This document shows, piece after piece, positions 34,168 to 43,484 of a stretch of DNA of 64,000 nucleotides. How positions within the stretch are numbered: position 1 is the first letter of the stretch; the number at the start of each line of letters is the position of its first letter. Source of the DNA: JAMDEO01 sp963775295 (GTDB lineage Bacteria > Actinomycetota > Thermoleophilia > RBG-16-64-13); NCBI GenBank assembly GCA_963775295.1, contig CAVZIK010000006.1, forward strand, positions 186,001-250,000, in the 5' to 3' direction. Below the pieces are notes generated by a model. The model was not told where the DNA came from and ran no database searches. It worked only from the letters and a program-made list of their open reading frames with translations. The translations under genes were made by a program, and so were the position numbers.

Positions 34168-35027
34168 CAGAACACCTTCCTACCAATGAGTCCACTGGGC
34201 CTCACCAGAAGGACTATCAGAAAGACGATGTATGAAAAGAACAAGGCCACTTGAGGGACGTACGCCTTGCCGAAGGTGTCGAAGAGGCCGATGACGAGCG
34301 CCCCGAGCATAGTGCCTTGGATGTAGCCGGTGCCTCCCACCACCACCACGATGAGCGTGAGAAGTAGAAGATTGTCGCCCATTGAGGGATAGGCACCCAA
34401 GATGGGAGTGCCCAGAACGCCCGCCAACCCGGCCAGAGCCATCCCCAGCAAGAAGACAAGCGTGCTGACCAGGCCATAGTTGACGCCCAGGCTGACCGTC
34501 ATGTCCTTGTTGTCCATGCCTGCCCTGATGATGGCACCGGCGCGAGTCCTATCCTGCATCCACCAGAGCACGGCAAGGATGACTAACCCGATGAGCACGA
34601 TGAAGAGCCGGTAGATCGGAAACGACAGCCCGCCGATCTTGATCACGCCGACGAGGAGATGTGGGGTCTGCATGATCTTGGCCCGGGGTCCCCAGATCCA
34701 GAGGACCACGTTCGCGATCATGTAGCTTATCCCGATGGTGAGAACCGCCTGCTCCGGGACCTTGTTATACAAGTGCCTCAGAAAGAAGTAGTACAGACCG
34801 AGGCCGATGACCGCCAGCGCGATGAAGGCGAGGATGATAGCCACGACGAAGTTACCGAGACTGGCCACGACCTGGAGACCGATGTAGGCGCCGAACATGA
34901 ACAGCGCCCCGTGCGAGAGGTTGAGGACGCCCATCACCCCGAAGGTCAGAGAAAAGCCGGCGGCCAGCAGGAACAGAATAAAGGCGTACGAAAGTCCGTT
35001 CAGTCCCGTCACTAACAGCTGACTCAT
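34167..35027 (-). CDS. livH: ABC transporter permease LivH
   Basis: This is a 286-residue permease from MSQLLVTGLNGLSYAF, with GGGGGAG just upstream. It shows the LTFGVMGVLNLSHGALFMFGAY motif and the coupling-helix region RAGAIIRAGMDNKDMTVSLGVN. It is the first gene of the five-gene importer operon. Confidence 0.96.
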   Translation of the reverse strand: MSQLLVTGLNGLSYAFILFLLAAGFSLTFGVMGVLNLSHGALFMFGAYIGLQVVASLGNFVVAIILAFIALAVIGLGLYYFFLRHLYNKVPEQAVLTIGISYMIANVVLWIWGPRAKIMQTPHLLVGVIKIGGLSFPIYRLFIVLIGLVILAVLWWMQDRTRAGAIIRAGMDNKDMTVSLGVNYGLVSTLVFLLGMALAGLAGVLGTPILGAYPSMGDNLLLLTLIVVVVGGTGYIQGTMLGALVIGLFDTFGKAYVPQVALFFSYIVFLIVLLVRPSGLIGRKVF

Positions 35028-35111
35028 GGTCTCCCCCGATTGACGCAAAGACTACTGTTAGCCCCCCGCGGGCTGCGCCGCACCACCGGCCCGATATTCG
35101 GCCAGAGCCTC

Positions 35112-35151
35112 CGTTCGCACTCTAGCAAAGCTATGGCTAGTTGTCTAGCCC
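35112..35151 (-). promoter_or_regulatory. liv operon promoter with palindromic box
   Basis: A perfect palindrome GGCTAG-TTGT-CTAGCC spans 35135-35150. On the minus strand a promoter can be read as -35 TAGACA, 17 bases, -10 TAGAGT, with the palindrome covering the -35. The box GGGCTAGACAACTAG is identical to that before ald. The rest of the gap up to 35396 shows no gene. Confidence 0.5.
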
Positions 35152-35396
35152 GGTAGCCGACCCATTGAACACGTGCTGATCGGATGTCAGCCACGGGTGG
35201 ATCCATTATGGCCTCCAGTGCTGGGGGTGAACGCTCCGTCGACTTCTACCGGAACTGCTGTGGGGCAGATTGGAGAGGCCGTCTATACGATATGCCGGGT
35301 TGCCTCTACCGCCACCTTACCATGCGTGCAGGAAGGGCGGGAAACTGCAGCACGCAAAAAGACCGAGCACCAATGCTACGTCGGGCCGAGGCTATA

Positions 35397-36122
35397 ATGC
35401 AGGCCATGGAGAACCGCTTCTACTCTGTACAAAAGGCCATTTTCGAACGCTTCCCTGGGTACATGCGCGGCGTGGTTGTCGTTCACGGTGTTGCCAACGG
35501 ACCTTCCCGTGAGCCGCTCATCCAACTCCTCCGCGACGCGGAAGAGAGCGTCCGAGCACGCCTCGAGCTTGAGCACCTCACGGAGGATCCCCGCATCAAA
35601 GCGTGGCGAGAAACCTACCGTTCCTTCGGCGCGAAACCCAGCGAGTACCGCTCCTCCATCGAGGCCATGGCGCGTCGAGCCCTGCGTGGCGATGCACTGC
35701 CCTCTATCAACGCTCTGGCCGACATCGGCAACGTCATCTCGTTGCGCCACCTCCTGTCCGCGGGTGGTCACGCTATCGATGTCATCGAGGCCGACATAGA
35801 ACTCCGCTTCGCCACCGGGCAAGAACTCTTCGTGCCTTTCGGTGGTGAGGAGCCCGAACACCCACTTCCCGGGGAAGTCGTGTTCGTGGAGGGCGACACG
35901 GTACTCACTCGGCGGTGGACGTGGAGGCAGGCCAATCACACGCTCACGCTGCCCGACACCACGGCCGTCGAGTTCAATGTAGACGGTCTTCCGCCGGTTA
36001 CTCCGGAAGAGATCATGGCTGCCTGTGGTGAGCTGGCCGGACTCGTCGGTCGTTTCTGCGGTGGAACCAGCCGAATCGAGATACTTAGCGAGGCCAACCG
36101 GGTGGTATCTCTAGCGCCCTAG
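35397..36122 (+). CDS. B3/B4 domain protein
   Basis: This 241-residue protein contains the B3/B4 fold found in the phenylalanyl-tRNA synthetase beta chain (SINALADIGNVISLRHLLSAGGHAID near the middle, VEFNVDGLPPVTPEEI near the end). Free-standing members may edit mischarged tRNA or bind amino acids; their role is mostly unknown. The reading frame is open far upstream, but ATG 35397 is chosen because GAGG lies 6 bases before it and homology begins soon after. A TATAAT sequence overlaps this ATG, so a start at the next ATG (35406) from a leaderless mRNA cannot be ruled out. Confidence 0.82.
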   Translation: MQAMENRFYSVQKAIFERFPGYMRGVVVVHGVANGPSREPLIQLLRDAEESVRARLELEHLTEDPRIKAWRETYRSFGAKPSEYRSSIEAMARRALRGDALPSINALADIGNVISLRHLLSAGGHAIDVIEADIELRFATGQELFVPFGGEEPEHPLPGEVVFVEGDTVLTRRWTWRQANHTLTLPDTTAVEFNVDGLPPVTPEEIMAACGELAGLVGRFCGGTSRIEILSEANRVVSLAP

Positions 36123-36156
36123 CGGCCTTCGGCCGGCACCACGCCCTTTGACGAAG

Positions 36157-37089
36157 TCAGGCGCGGCTGGGAACGGCGCGCAACTCCTCTGCAGACAGAC
36201 CCCAGGCCTCACCGGCAGCCACGTTCGCTCGCACCTGCTCCGGCGTGGTTGCGCCCGCTATGACGGTGGCCACTCCGTCTTGGGCGGCCAGCCAGGCAAA
36301 CGCGAACTCTAACAGCGAATGACCGTGATCCGCCGCGAACTCCGTCAGTTCTTCTATGTAGGCGAATGTCTCGGCCGTCGCCAAGGCCGCGTGGCGTTCC
36401 ACCGTCGCCAGACGCGATCCGTGCGGAAACTCCCGCCCCTTGTGGTATTTGCCCGTAAGCAGACCGGATTCGAGGGGAAAGTATGGGACAACGCCCATGC
36501 CCTCACGACGCGCCGCCGGGACGATCTCCGCTTCTACATCCCGGGCAAGAAGGTTCCAGTGGATCTGGCAGGCGACGAACCTCGCCCTTCCGGGCGCGGC
36601 GGAGGCGCGCCCGGCGTGTTCGATCTGACGCGCCTCATAGTTGGAGCAGGCTGCGTGCGTAACCTTTCCCATCTCGATCAACTCGTTCAAGGCCTCCAGC
36701 GCTTCCTCCACAGGTGCCTCCGGATCGGGATGGTGCTGGTAATAGAGGTCGATGTGGTCGGTACCGAGACGACGCAGGCTGATGTCACAGCCTTCGTGAA
36801 TTCTGCGCCGAAGTAGCCCTGGCCGGTAAGCCTCGCCCCCGGGACGAGCGGCAAACTTGCTCGCGACAACCGCCTCGCTCCTCCGCCGTCCCAGAGCTTT
36901 GCCCAAGAACACTTCGGAAAGGCCGCCGCCGTAGCTCTCGGCGGTATCGAAATGGGTTATGCCGGCATCGAGGGCGGTCGCAACCACGGCTCGGGTCTCG
37001 TGCTCGTCCATCCTTCGGCCGAAATTGTTACACCCGAGTCCCACCAGGGATACCATGGGACCCTCGGTGCCAAGTCGTCTCTTCTCCAT
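36157..37089 (-). CDS. Aldo-keto reductase
   Basis: This is an NADPH-dependent carbonyl reductase of the AKR superfamily, 310 residues. The catalytic tetrad can be read as Asp and Tyr in HFDTAESYGGG, Lys in VVASKFAAR and His in DLYYQHHPDPE. AGGAGG lies 7 bases before the ATG (MEKRRLGTEG). It lies downstream of an MFS transporter on the same strand and converges with the B3/B4 gene. Substrate unknown. Confidence 0.92.
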   Translation of the reverse strand: MEKRRLGTEGPMVSLVGLGCNNFGRRMDEHETRAVVATALDAGITHFDTAESYGGGLSEVFLGKALGRRRSEAVVASKFAARPGGEAYRPGLLRRRIHEGCDISLRRLGTDHIDLYYQHHPDPEAPVEEALEALNELIEMGKVTHAACSNYEARQIEHAGRASAAPGRARFVACQIHWNLLARDVEAEIVPAARREGMGVVPYFPLESGLLTGKYHKGREFPHGSRLATVERHAALATAETFAYIEELTEFAADHGHSLLEFAFAWLAAQDGVATVIAGATTPEQVRANVAAGEAWGLSAEELRAVPSRA

Positions 37090-37266
37090 TGAGAGTCCTC
37101 CTGAGTGCTGGCGGTCGCGAGCGCCGGGCGAACGCTTCCTCACGATTGTTCCCAGGGACGGCCGCTGTCATTCACGACATCGGAGCGGCTCTACAACCTC
37201 AGGATGAACTCGACCAGATCGCCCACGCTGATACCTGAGCGGTCCGGTCGAAGATCGATCGTGGTC

Positions 37267-38544
37267 TCAGGCGCTCCCGGTCGCCCGCTCCTGTGCCCGG
37301 ACCTCCGCCAATTCGGATTTCCATTTGCTCTCCCTCAGGAACAGTGCAAGCACGGTCCCGATGAAGAATACGCCCGCGGCCAGCAGGTACGAATAGGTGA
37401 GCGTGCCGAAAACGTCCTCCATTTTGCCGGCAACATACGGTCCGATCACTTGGCCGATACCCAAGAAGATGGTCACGAAGCCAAGGGAAGCCGAGGCCAG
37501 CACCGGACCGAACTGATCTCCGCAGCCTGCGCCCACGATCCCGGGGACGGCCAGAGAACACAGCCCGTACACGGCGGCGGAGATTATCAGACCGGCGGTG
37601 GTGGGCCAAAGCGCAAACAGCAGCGCGGCGATCGCCTGGATGAGACAGTTGATGGCAATCGCGCGCCCGCGTCCGATGCGGTCCGAGATGCTGCCCCAGA
37701 GCACGCCGCAAACAAGGCTGGTGATGCCCATTATCAAGAAGATATTACCCGCGGACTCGCTGCTGAAGTGGAGATCCGTGGTCAGCCGCTTCTGAAAGAA
37801 CGTGAAATAGATCATGTAAGCCACGGCGAACATCATGTATATGAAGCCCAGATGCCAGGCGTACCGCGAGCGCACGATTCCCTTGAGATCGAGCCGCGTC
37901 TTTGGGGCCTTGACCTTAACGGCCGCCCCCGTCTTGCTCGGAGCCGACGAGGCCGAGTAGGGCCGGTCGCGTTGGAGAACCACAGTCAGAACCCCAACGA
38001 CAAGTGTCATGGCCGCAAAGAAGTACCACGCCGTTCTCCACCCCTCGGCGCCGCCACTGGCTATGATGCGAGGCACGATCGGTCCGGTGATCACTAACGC
38101 CAGTGCCGACCCGGAAGTAACGATGCCGGAAGCCAAGCCCCGCTGACGCACTCCGAACCAGGCCGACATGAGAGCCACGGAGGGAACGAGGCACATGCCC
38201 CCGCCCAAGCCGGTCAGCAGGCGGCCGGCGGAAGCGGAGACCATGCCGCTGGCCAGGCCGGTAAGCAGCATCCCGAGGGCAGCCGCCACCGTCCCGATGC
38301 TGACAATCCTTCGAGGACCATAGCGTGACGCGAGAACGCCGCCGATCGCGCACATGACCATGTATCCGCCAAGGTTCCACGAGGCCAGCGAGCCTGCGGC
38401 CGCGCTGGTGATATCGAGGTCCTTCTGCATGGAAGGCAGGATGGCACTGTAGCCGAAGCGGCCAAAGCCCAAAGCGCCGAACACGCCCAGAAAGCCCATG
38501 GTGAGAACAACCCACTTGTATTTAGGACTGCGCGTGAACGGCAC
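37267..38544 (-). CDS. MFS transporter (OFA-like)
   Basis: This major facilitator has twelve predicted helices, 425 residues from the GTG at 38544, which is preceded by GGAGG at 8 bases. The first helix (WVVLTMGFLGVFGALGFGRFGYSAILP is split around residues 10-36) and the loop GGVLASRYGPRRIV, matching the MFS A motif, are typical, as is the second-half loop GSISDRIGRGRAI. It is related to oxalate/formate-type and monocarboxylate carriers. A carboxylate or aromatic acid substrate is likely but not shown. Confidence 0.88.
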   Translation of the reverse strand: MPFTRSPKYKWVVLTMGFLGVFGALGFGRFGYSAILPSMQKDLDITSAAAGSLASWNLGGYMVMCAIGGVLASRYGPRRIVSIGTVAAALGMLLTGLASGMVSASAGRLLTGLGGGMCLVPSVALMSAWFGVRQRGLASGIVTSGSALALVITGPIVPRIIASGGAEGWRTAWYFFAAMTLVVGVLTVVLQRDRPYSASSAPSKTGAAVKVKAPKTRLDLKGIVRSRYAWHLGFIYMMFAVAYMIYFTFFQKRLTTDLHFSSESAGNIFLIMGITSLVCGVLWGSISDRIGRGRAIAINCLIQAIAALLFALWPTTAGLIISAAVYGLCSLAVPGIVGAGCGDQFGPVLASASLGFVTIFLGIGQVIGPYVAGKMEDVFGTLTYSYLLAAGVFFIGTVLALFLRESKWKSELAEVRAQERATGSA

Positions 38545-38714
38545 GATGCCCCCCTCCCCAACCCAAATTCCGCTGTCTGACAATCGCCGGCCCAGTCCCT
38601 CTTAGCCGATACTTAAATATCACTGCACATAATACGCGATATCAGGATATGACGTCAAATGATCAAACTTATCCCACAAATGGGTAAGGGGGAGTGACAG
38701 GCGAAGCTCATAGA

Positions 38715-38760
38715 CGCGCCCGCGCGCCTGCCCCACGAAAAGGGCAGACACGCGGGCGCG
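38715..38760. terminator. Inverted repeat after iorB, possible terminator
   Basis: Arms CGCGCCCGCG and CGCGGGCGCG, with a second inner pairing CTGCCC/GGGCAG, form a long GC-rich hairpin 16 bases past the iorB stop. T runs are lacking. The stretch 38600-38700 next to it is AT-rich and likely holds the promoter of the MFS gene. Confidence 0.5.
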
Positions 38761-38775
38761 ACGAGACTGATGGGC

Positions 38776-39405
38776 TTAGGCGGTCACCGCCGCGGCGGTG
38801 ACTCCGAGACGGAACGCGTTCAAGTTGACGTCCACCGTCTTCTGGGGCACAACCCGCCGGATAACAGTCTCCCAACTCTCAGGCCTAAAGGGTAGTGCGC
38901 CTGAGACGGCTCCGAGCATTACGACGTTTGCCGCTTTGATCGTCCCAGCCTGCTGCGCCAGGGCATTGGCGTCGACGCGACTCACGCGGGGCCAGGCAGC
39001 AGCGATCTGGGCGTCGATATCGGCCGGATACGTGGCCAATCCCGCCGCAACGGGGCTCGGGTTGATCTGAAGAGAGTTATAGATGAGAAGCCCACCGGGG
39101 CGCAGCCAGTGCAGGTACCGCAGTGCTTCGAGGGCTTCAAAGCCCAGAAGAATATCCACCGTGCCGGGAGTGACCAAGGGGGCGGCCACCTTGTCCCCGA
39201 AGCGGAAGTGGCTGGTGACGCTGCCTCCCCTTTGGCTCATGCCGTGGACTTCGCTCTGCTTCACGTCGTAGCCCTCGGCCATCGCCACTTGCGACAGGAC
39301 GAAACTGGCAAGCACCACGCCCTGGCCGCCGACCCCGCTCAGCAGCAGATTGGTTGTTGGCCGAGGAGCGCCGGGGGCTCCCTGAATAGTCGCCGCCGCG
39401 CTCAT
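38776..39405 (-). CDS. iorB: Indolepyruvate:ferredoxin oxidoreductase subunit beta
   Basis: The small (gamma-like) subunit has 209 residues from MSAAATIQGAPG. The domain opens LLLSGVGGQGVVLASFVLSQ and continues KQSEVHGMSQRGGSV, both hallmarks of 2-oxoacid oxidoreductase gamma domains. Its ATG overlaps the iorA stop by four bases. With IorA it oxidatively decarboxylates aryl pyruvates to aryl-acetyl-CoA. Confidence 0.95.
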   Translation of the reverse strand: MSAAATIQGAPGAPRPTTNLLLSGVGGQGVVLASFVLSQVAMAEGYDVKQSEVHGMSQRGGSVTSHFRFGDKVAAPLVTPGTVDILLGFEALEALRYLHWLRPGGLLIYNSLQINPSPVAAGLATYPADIDAQIAAAWPRVSRVDANALAQQAGTIKAANVVMLGAVSGALPFRPESWETVIRRVVPQKTVDVNLNAFRLGVTAAAVTA

Positions 39406-41228
39406 CGGTCCTCCCCTCCTTTGGACGCCTTCAAACCCGTGCCACCCGGAGTGGGAGGCAGAATCGCCCCTTCTTTGCAAAGTTGGCTACACACACCGCA
39501 TCCGGCACACTGCTCGGCCTGGATCTCGACCTTGCTGTCGCCTTGCTCGTCCTCGTAAAGGTTGAGGGCCATGCAGCCGGCGCGCAAACAGCGCTTGCAG
39601 CCGATGCACAAGTCGGCGTCTATAGAATAGGCCGGTTCCTTGATCCTGAACTGGAGGACGCAGGGTGCCTTGGCGATCACCACCGAAGGCTCTTCCGCAG
39701 CGAGCTCCTCGCGAAGAACGCGCTCGGACTGTTCCAGGTCGTAAGGATCTATCTCCACCACCCGTTTGAGACCCATGTCGCGGCAAATCCCAGGAATGTC
39801 CACCATTCCGGCCGGCTCCTTGAGAAGCGTCTTGCCGGTGCCCGGGTTCTCTTGTCCCCCGGTCATGGCGGTGGTGCGGTTGTCCAGGATCAGAGCCAAG
39901 ACCCGGCTTTGATTGTAGGCCACGTCCATCAGCGAGTTGATCCCCGTGTGGAAGAAGGTGCTGTCCCCGATAACGGCGACGACCTTATCCCGCGGATCCG
40001 CCGGCGGTGCGAGGACCTTGGCCATGCCGTGGGCCATGCTGATACTCGCACCCATGCACGTACTGCAATGCATCGCTTCGAACGGCGGCAGCGCGCCAAG
40101 CGCATAGCAACCGATGTCTCCGCTCACAAATACCCGCAGTTTCTTGAGGATGGTGAAGATGCCACGATGGGAGCAGCCGGGGCACAGCGTGGGCGGGCGG
40201 CCCACCAAATTGTCCACCAATGGTTTGGGGACAACGAGCAAGCTCTCGTCCACCCCCGGAATGCCAGCCGCGTCGAGACATCGAGCGACCAGACCGGGAT
40301 CGAGTTCGCCGCAGATGGGAACGATGTCCTTGCCTCCATCGACCTTGACCCCTTGCAGGCGGATGAGATCCTCCAAGAAAGGATCCAGTTCCTCGACAAC
40401 GTAGAGCTTCTCTACCTGGGAGCGAAAGTCTGCGATGAGCTTCGGGGGTAGCGGATACGTCAGGCCCAGCTTGAGGATGCTCGCTTCCGGGTACGCCTCC
40501 CGGGTGTAGGCATAGGCTGCGCCTGAGCAGATGAATCCCACGCGCTTGTCGCCCATCTCCACCCGGTTGAGCGGGCTGGTCTCCGCGTATTCGGTCAGTA
40601 TGGCCAATCGCTGCTCGATAATGGGGTGACGGACGGTGGCGTTGACCGGCATCATGGTGTACTTGGTCCAGTTCTTCTTCATTTTAGTGAGCGGCTCGAG
40701 CGCCGGTCTCTCGCCCAACTCCACGATGCTCTTGGAGTGCGATGTCCGAGTGGTGGTGCGGAAGAGGACCGGCGTGTCGTAGTTCTCACTCACGTCGTAG
40801 GCCAGCTTGACAAAGTCTTTGGCCTCACCGCTGTCCGCAGGTTCGATGACCGGCACTCTCGCGAACTTCGCGTAGTTCCGGTTGTCCTGCTCGTCCTGGG
40901 AACTGTGCATTCCCGGGTCGTCGGCAGACACAATCACCATCCCACCCTCAACACCTGTGTACCCTACGGAGAAGAAAGGATCGGCGGCCACGTTGAGACC
41001 GACATGCTTCATGGTCACCAAGACTCGGGCCCCGGCCCACGAAGCCCCCGTGCCAACCTCCATGGCCACCTTCTCATTCGGTGACCATTCGCAGTAGACA
41101 TCTTCATACTTGGCCAGATTCTCGAGGATCTCAGTACTAGGCGTGCCGGGATAGGCGGCGGCCAGTCGAACGCCGGCCTCCCAGGCGCCTCGGGCGATCG
41201 CCTCATTTCCGGACAACATCTCAGACAT
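39402..41228 (-). CDS. iorA: Indolepyruvate:ferredoxin oxidoreductase subunit alpha
   Basis: The large TPP-dependent subunit converts aryl pyruvates from aromatic amino acids to aryl-acetyl-CoA, CO2 and reduced ferredoxin. The 608 residues comprise a pyrimidine-binding half (MSEMLSGNEAIARGAWEAGV), the TPP-binding core (CPGCSHRG near residue 350, GDIGCYALG, and VIGDSTFFHTGINSLMDV near 420) and a C-terminal 2x[4Fe-4S] ferredoxin domain (CIGCKRCLRAGC, CAGCGVCSQLC). GGGAGAAG lies before the ATG. It follows the ADP-forming synthetase gene by 13 bases, which would turn the CoA ester into ATP. Confidence 0.97.
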   Translation of the reverse strand: MSEMLSGNEAIARGAWEAGVRLAAAYPGTPSTEILENLAKYEDVYCEWSPNEKVAMEVGTGASWAGARVLVTMKHVGLNVAADPFFSVGYTGVEGGMVIVSADDPGMHSSQDEQDNRNYAKFARVPVIEPADSGEAKDFVKLAYDVSENYDTPVLFRTTTRTSHSKSIVELGERPALEPLTKMKKNWTKYTMMPVNATVRHPIIEQRLAILTEYAETSPLNRVEMGDKRVGFICSGAAYAYTREAYPEASILKLGLTYPLPPKLIADFRSQVEKLYVVEELDPFLEDLIRLQGVKVDGGKDIVPICGELDPGLVARCLDAAGIPGVDESLLVVPKPLVDNLVGRPPTLCPGCSHRGIFTILKKLRVFVSGDIGCYALGALPPFEAMHCSTCMGASISMAHGMAKVLAPPADPRDKVVAVIGDSTFFHTGINSLMDVAYNQSRVLALILDNRTTAMTGGQENPGTGKTLLKEPAGMVDIPGICRDMGLKRVVEIDPYDLEQSERVLREELAAEEPSVVIAKAPCVLQFRIKEPAYSIDADLCIGCKRCLRAGCMALNLYEDEQGDSKVEIQAEQCAGCGVCSQLCKEGAILPPTPGGTGLKASKGGEDR

Positions 41229-41241
41229 ATCTTCTCCCTCG

Positions 41242-43416
41242 TTAGGTAGTTGTCGTTGAGCCGCGGTAGTCCGCGTACCAAGCCATGCGATCCAGGACTT
41301 GGGCCACAGCCCGCGGAGAGGAAAGCAGGACTGGGGAGTAGCGGCCACCGGTGTCGAACGTGGAATCCCGCATGGGGGTGTCGGGCACGTTGATGATGGG
41401 TTTCCCGGTCGTCACTATCAGCTCGGCGACTTGTTCCATGAAGGCCGTCTCCCAAGGGCTGAAGCCCGCATAGGAACCGTCGGCCGACATCTCACGCTGA
41501 TCATCTCCAGCGTTTGGCACCCCCAGAACGGAGAGGACCACAATCGCGTCCACGTCCTGGCACTTAGCCACGGCACGAAGAACCTTCGGGCCTACGTCTC
41601 CACCTGCGGAGGCAACCATATCCAAGGGGTTGCGCCGGCTGTAGAACGGCGGAAGGATCGCGTCGATCTCTTCGAACACGGAAGCGGGCAGTTCGGCGAG
41701 CATCAGCCCGTTCCGGGCCGCCTCGTCCGCCATGAGCACGCCAACGCCGCCACCGTTGGTAACCACCGCCACTCGGCGTCCCTTTGGCAAGGGAAGATAG
41801 GCGAACGCAACGCCCAGGTCCAGCACCTCCTGAGTGCTCGTGCAGGTGACCACCCCGCTCTGACGGGCCGCGGCCAGGAATACAGCTGCAGAGCCGGCCA
41901 TCGCGCCGGTGTGCGACGCCGCCGCCTTGCTCCCGAAGTCGGTGAGGCCACCACGCAATACGACCACCGGCTTGACCTGGGTCGCGCGGCGTGTGGACTC
42001 CATGAATTGCGCGCCGTCGTCGACGCCTTCCAAGTAAAGCAGCGCGCACTCGGTCGCGGTATCGTCGCGCAAATAGTCGAGCACGTCGAGGGCTCCGACC
42101 TGCGCCTCGTTACCGACGCTCACGAACTTGTCCATGCCGATGCCCCGACGTTCGCAGGTCTTGGTCATCTGGACCCCGATGTTGCCCGATTGCGAGGCCA
42201 CGCTCAACTTGCCCGTCTTGGGGTGCAGGACGATGAACCCCGTCGCGTGCAGCCTGCGTTCGTTGGAGACCAACCCCATACAGTTTGGTCCGATGAGGGT
42301 CACGTTGCCATCGGTAGCAATGCGGGCGATCTCGCGCTCCGCCTCCGCCCCCTGCTCTCCGGTCTCGGAGAAACCCGCCGCGATGGCCACGGCTGCCGGA
42401 ACGCCCTTGGCAGCACACTGCTCGAGCATGGGAGCAATCTGTTTGCCCCCCACGGCTAAAAGGGCGAGATCTGGAGTCTTGGGTAAAGCCTGCAGGTTCG
42501 GGTAGGCCTTGAGCCCAAAGATGGTCTCGGCTTTTGGATTCACCGGATATATCGTTCCCGTGTAACCGCCGTCTAGAATGTTGCGCAAGGCGGAACCGCC
42601 CCACTTGATCACGTCCTCGGAGGCCCCCACGATGGCCACTGAGTCGGGCGAGAGCACTGCTTTCAGGTTGGGCTTGAACGTGCGTGGCACCCGCGCGACC
42701 GGCACCTCCGCCGAAAGGATGATGAGCGCGTCGGCAGCGACGGGCGTCCCGCCGTCGATGAGCAGCGGGTTCACGTCGATCTCCGCCACCCGGGGATGAT
42801 CCAAGGCAATTTGCCCAACGGCCCTGATGATGCGCGCGAGTGCCGTCTTGTCCACCTCCGGATACCCGCGGAACGGGCCGAGGAGACGGTTGGCTCTAAT
42901 GAGGCCGGGAAGGCCCGCGGCATCGGCCTCGCTCATGGGAGCCACAGCGAGAGCCACGTCGGCCAAGGCTTCCGTCAGCACCCCGCCCAGTCCGAACGCC
43001 ACCACTGGCCCGAAGGTCGAGTCACGCTTCAGACCAACCATGAACTCCCTATTTCCGGCGACCATCTGTTCAACGATCACAGCCTCCAGCGCGCCCGCGG
43101 CGCGCTCCTCCAGCAAGCGGTACGTAGCGGCGACGGCTTCCGGGCCGTCGACGTTGAGAACGACCAGTCCCGCTTCGGTCTTGTGATGGATATGGGAAGC
43201 GACGCCTTTCATGACCACCCTGCCACCGATGCCCGCGGCAGCCTCGACGGCCTCAGCTTCGCTGGAGACGAGCGCTCCCCGCGGCACGGGGATGCCGTAG
43301 GCTACGAAGAGCGACTTCGATTCCCATTCATCGAGGGCGGCCCTGCCCTTGACGACCGCCTCTGCGATGAGTTTTGCGGCTTCTGCTGCTCCTAAGGGCA
43401 TTGATGACGCATGCAT
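41242..43416 (-). CDS. ADP-forming acyl-CoA synthetase, fused and domain-swapped
   Basis: This 724-residue fusion of both subunits of an NDP-forming acyl-CoA synthetase makes ATP from an acyl-CoA. The ATP-grasp (beta) part comes first (VVMKGVASHIHHKTEAGLV near residue 68, EIDVNPLLIDGG near 212). The CoA-binding alpha part follows (AIVGASEDVIKWGG near 261, IGPNCMGLVSNE near 375). The SHTGAMAGS motif holds the expected phosphorylated His502. Most fused homologues run alpha then beta. Placed before iorA and iorB, it likely conserves energy from aryl-acetyl-CoA or branched acyl-CoA. AAAGGA precedes the ATG. Confidence 0.93.
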   Translation of the reverse strand: MHASSMPLGAAEAAKLIAEAVVKGRAALDEWESKSLFVAYGIPVPRGALVSSEAEAVEAAAGIGGRVVMKGVASHIHHKTEAGLVVLNVDGPEAVAATYRLLEERAAGALEAVIVEQMVAGNREFMVGLKRDSTFGPVVAFGLGGVLTEALADVALAVAPMSEADAAGLPGLIRANRLLGPFRGYPEVDKTALARIIRAVGQIALDHPRVAEIDVNPLLIDGGTPVAADALIILSAEVPVARVPRTFKPNLKAVLSPDSVAIVGASEDVIKWGGSALRNILDGGYTGTIYPVNPKAETIFGLKAYPNLQALPKTPDLALLAVGGKQIAPMLEQCAAKGVPAAVAIAAGFSETGEQGAEAEREIARIATDGNVTLIGPNCMGLVSNERRLHATGFIVLHPKTGKLSVASQSGNIGVQMTKTCERRGIGMDKFVSVGNEAQVGALDVLDYLRDDTATECALLYLEGVDDGAQFMESTRRATQVKPVVVLRGGLTDFGSKAAASHTGAMAGSAAVFLAAARQSGVVTCTSTQEVLDLGVAFAYLPLPKGRRVAVVTNGGGVGVLMADEAARNGLMLAELPASVFEEIDAILPPFYSRRNPLDMVASAGGDVGPKVLRAVAKCQDVDAIVVLSVLGVPNAGDDQREMSADGSYAGFSPWETAFMEQVAELIVTTGKPIINVPDTPMRDSTFDTGGRYSPVLLSSPRAVAQVLDRMAWYADYRGSTTTT

Positions 43417-43448
43417 GGCGTGTCCTTTGACCCCTTGTCTCTTCTACT

Positions 43449-43484
43449 GGTCTATATGATAAGGCATTATACCTTTCTCGTCAA
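43449..43484 (-). promoter_or_regulatory. Promoter/operator of the acyl-CoA synthetase-ior operon
   Basis: On the minus strand TTGACG (43479-43484), 17 bases, TATCAT (43456-43461) is a good sigma-70-type promoter. A 25-base element beginning GGTCTATATG (plus strand, 43449-43473) and ending TTATACC is repeated with 19 of 25 identities before the LVIVD gene, pointing to a shared operator. Positions 43485-43636 hold no gene; a hairpin of ACCACCGC/GCGGTGGT lies there at about 43562-43590. Confidence 0.6.

Noticed and set aside
35184..35396. N-terminal extension of the B3/B4 protein
   Set aside because: The frame is open but the extension has no similarity to the family and the better ribosome binding site is at 35397.
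38600..38760. Possible mobile-element end or repeat near an AT-rich patch
   Set aside because: Only a single GC-rich hairpin and promoter-like AT content are present; no transposase, target duplication or terminal repeats were seen.
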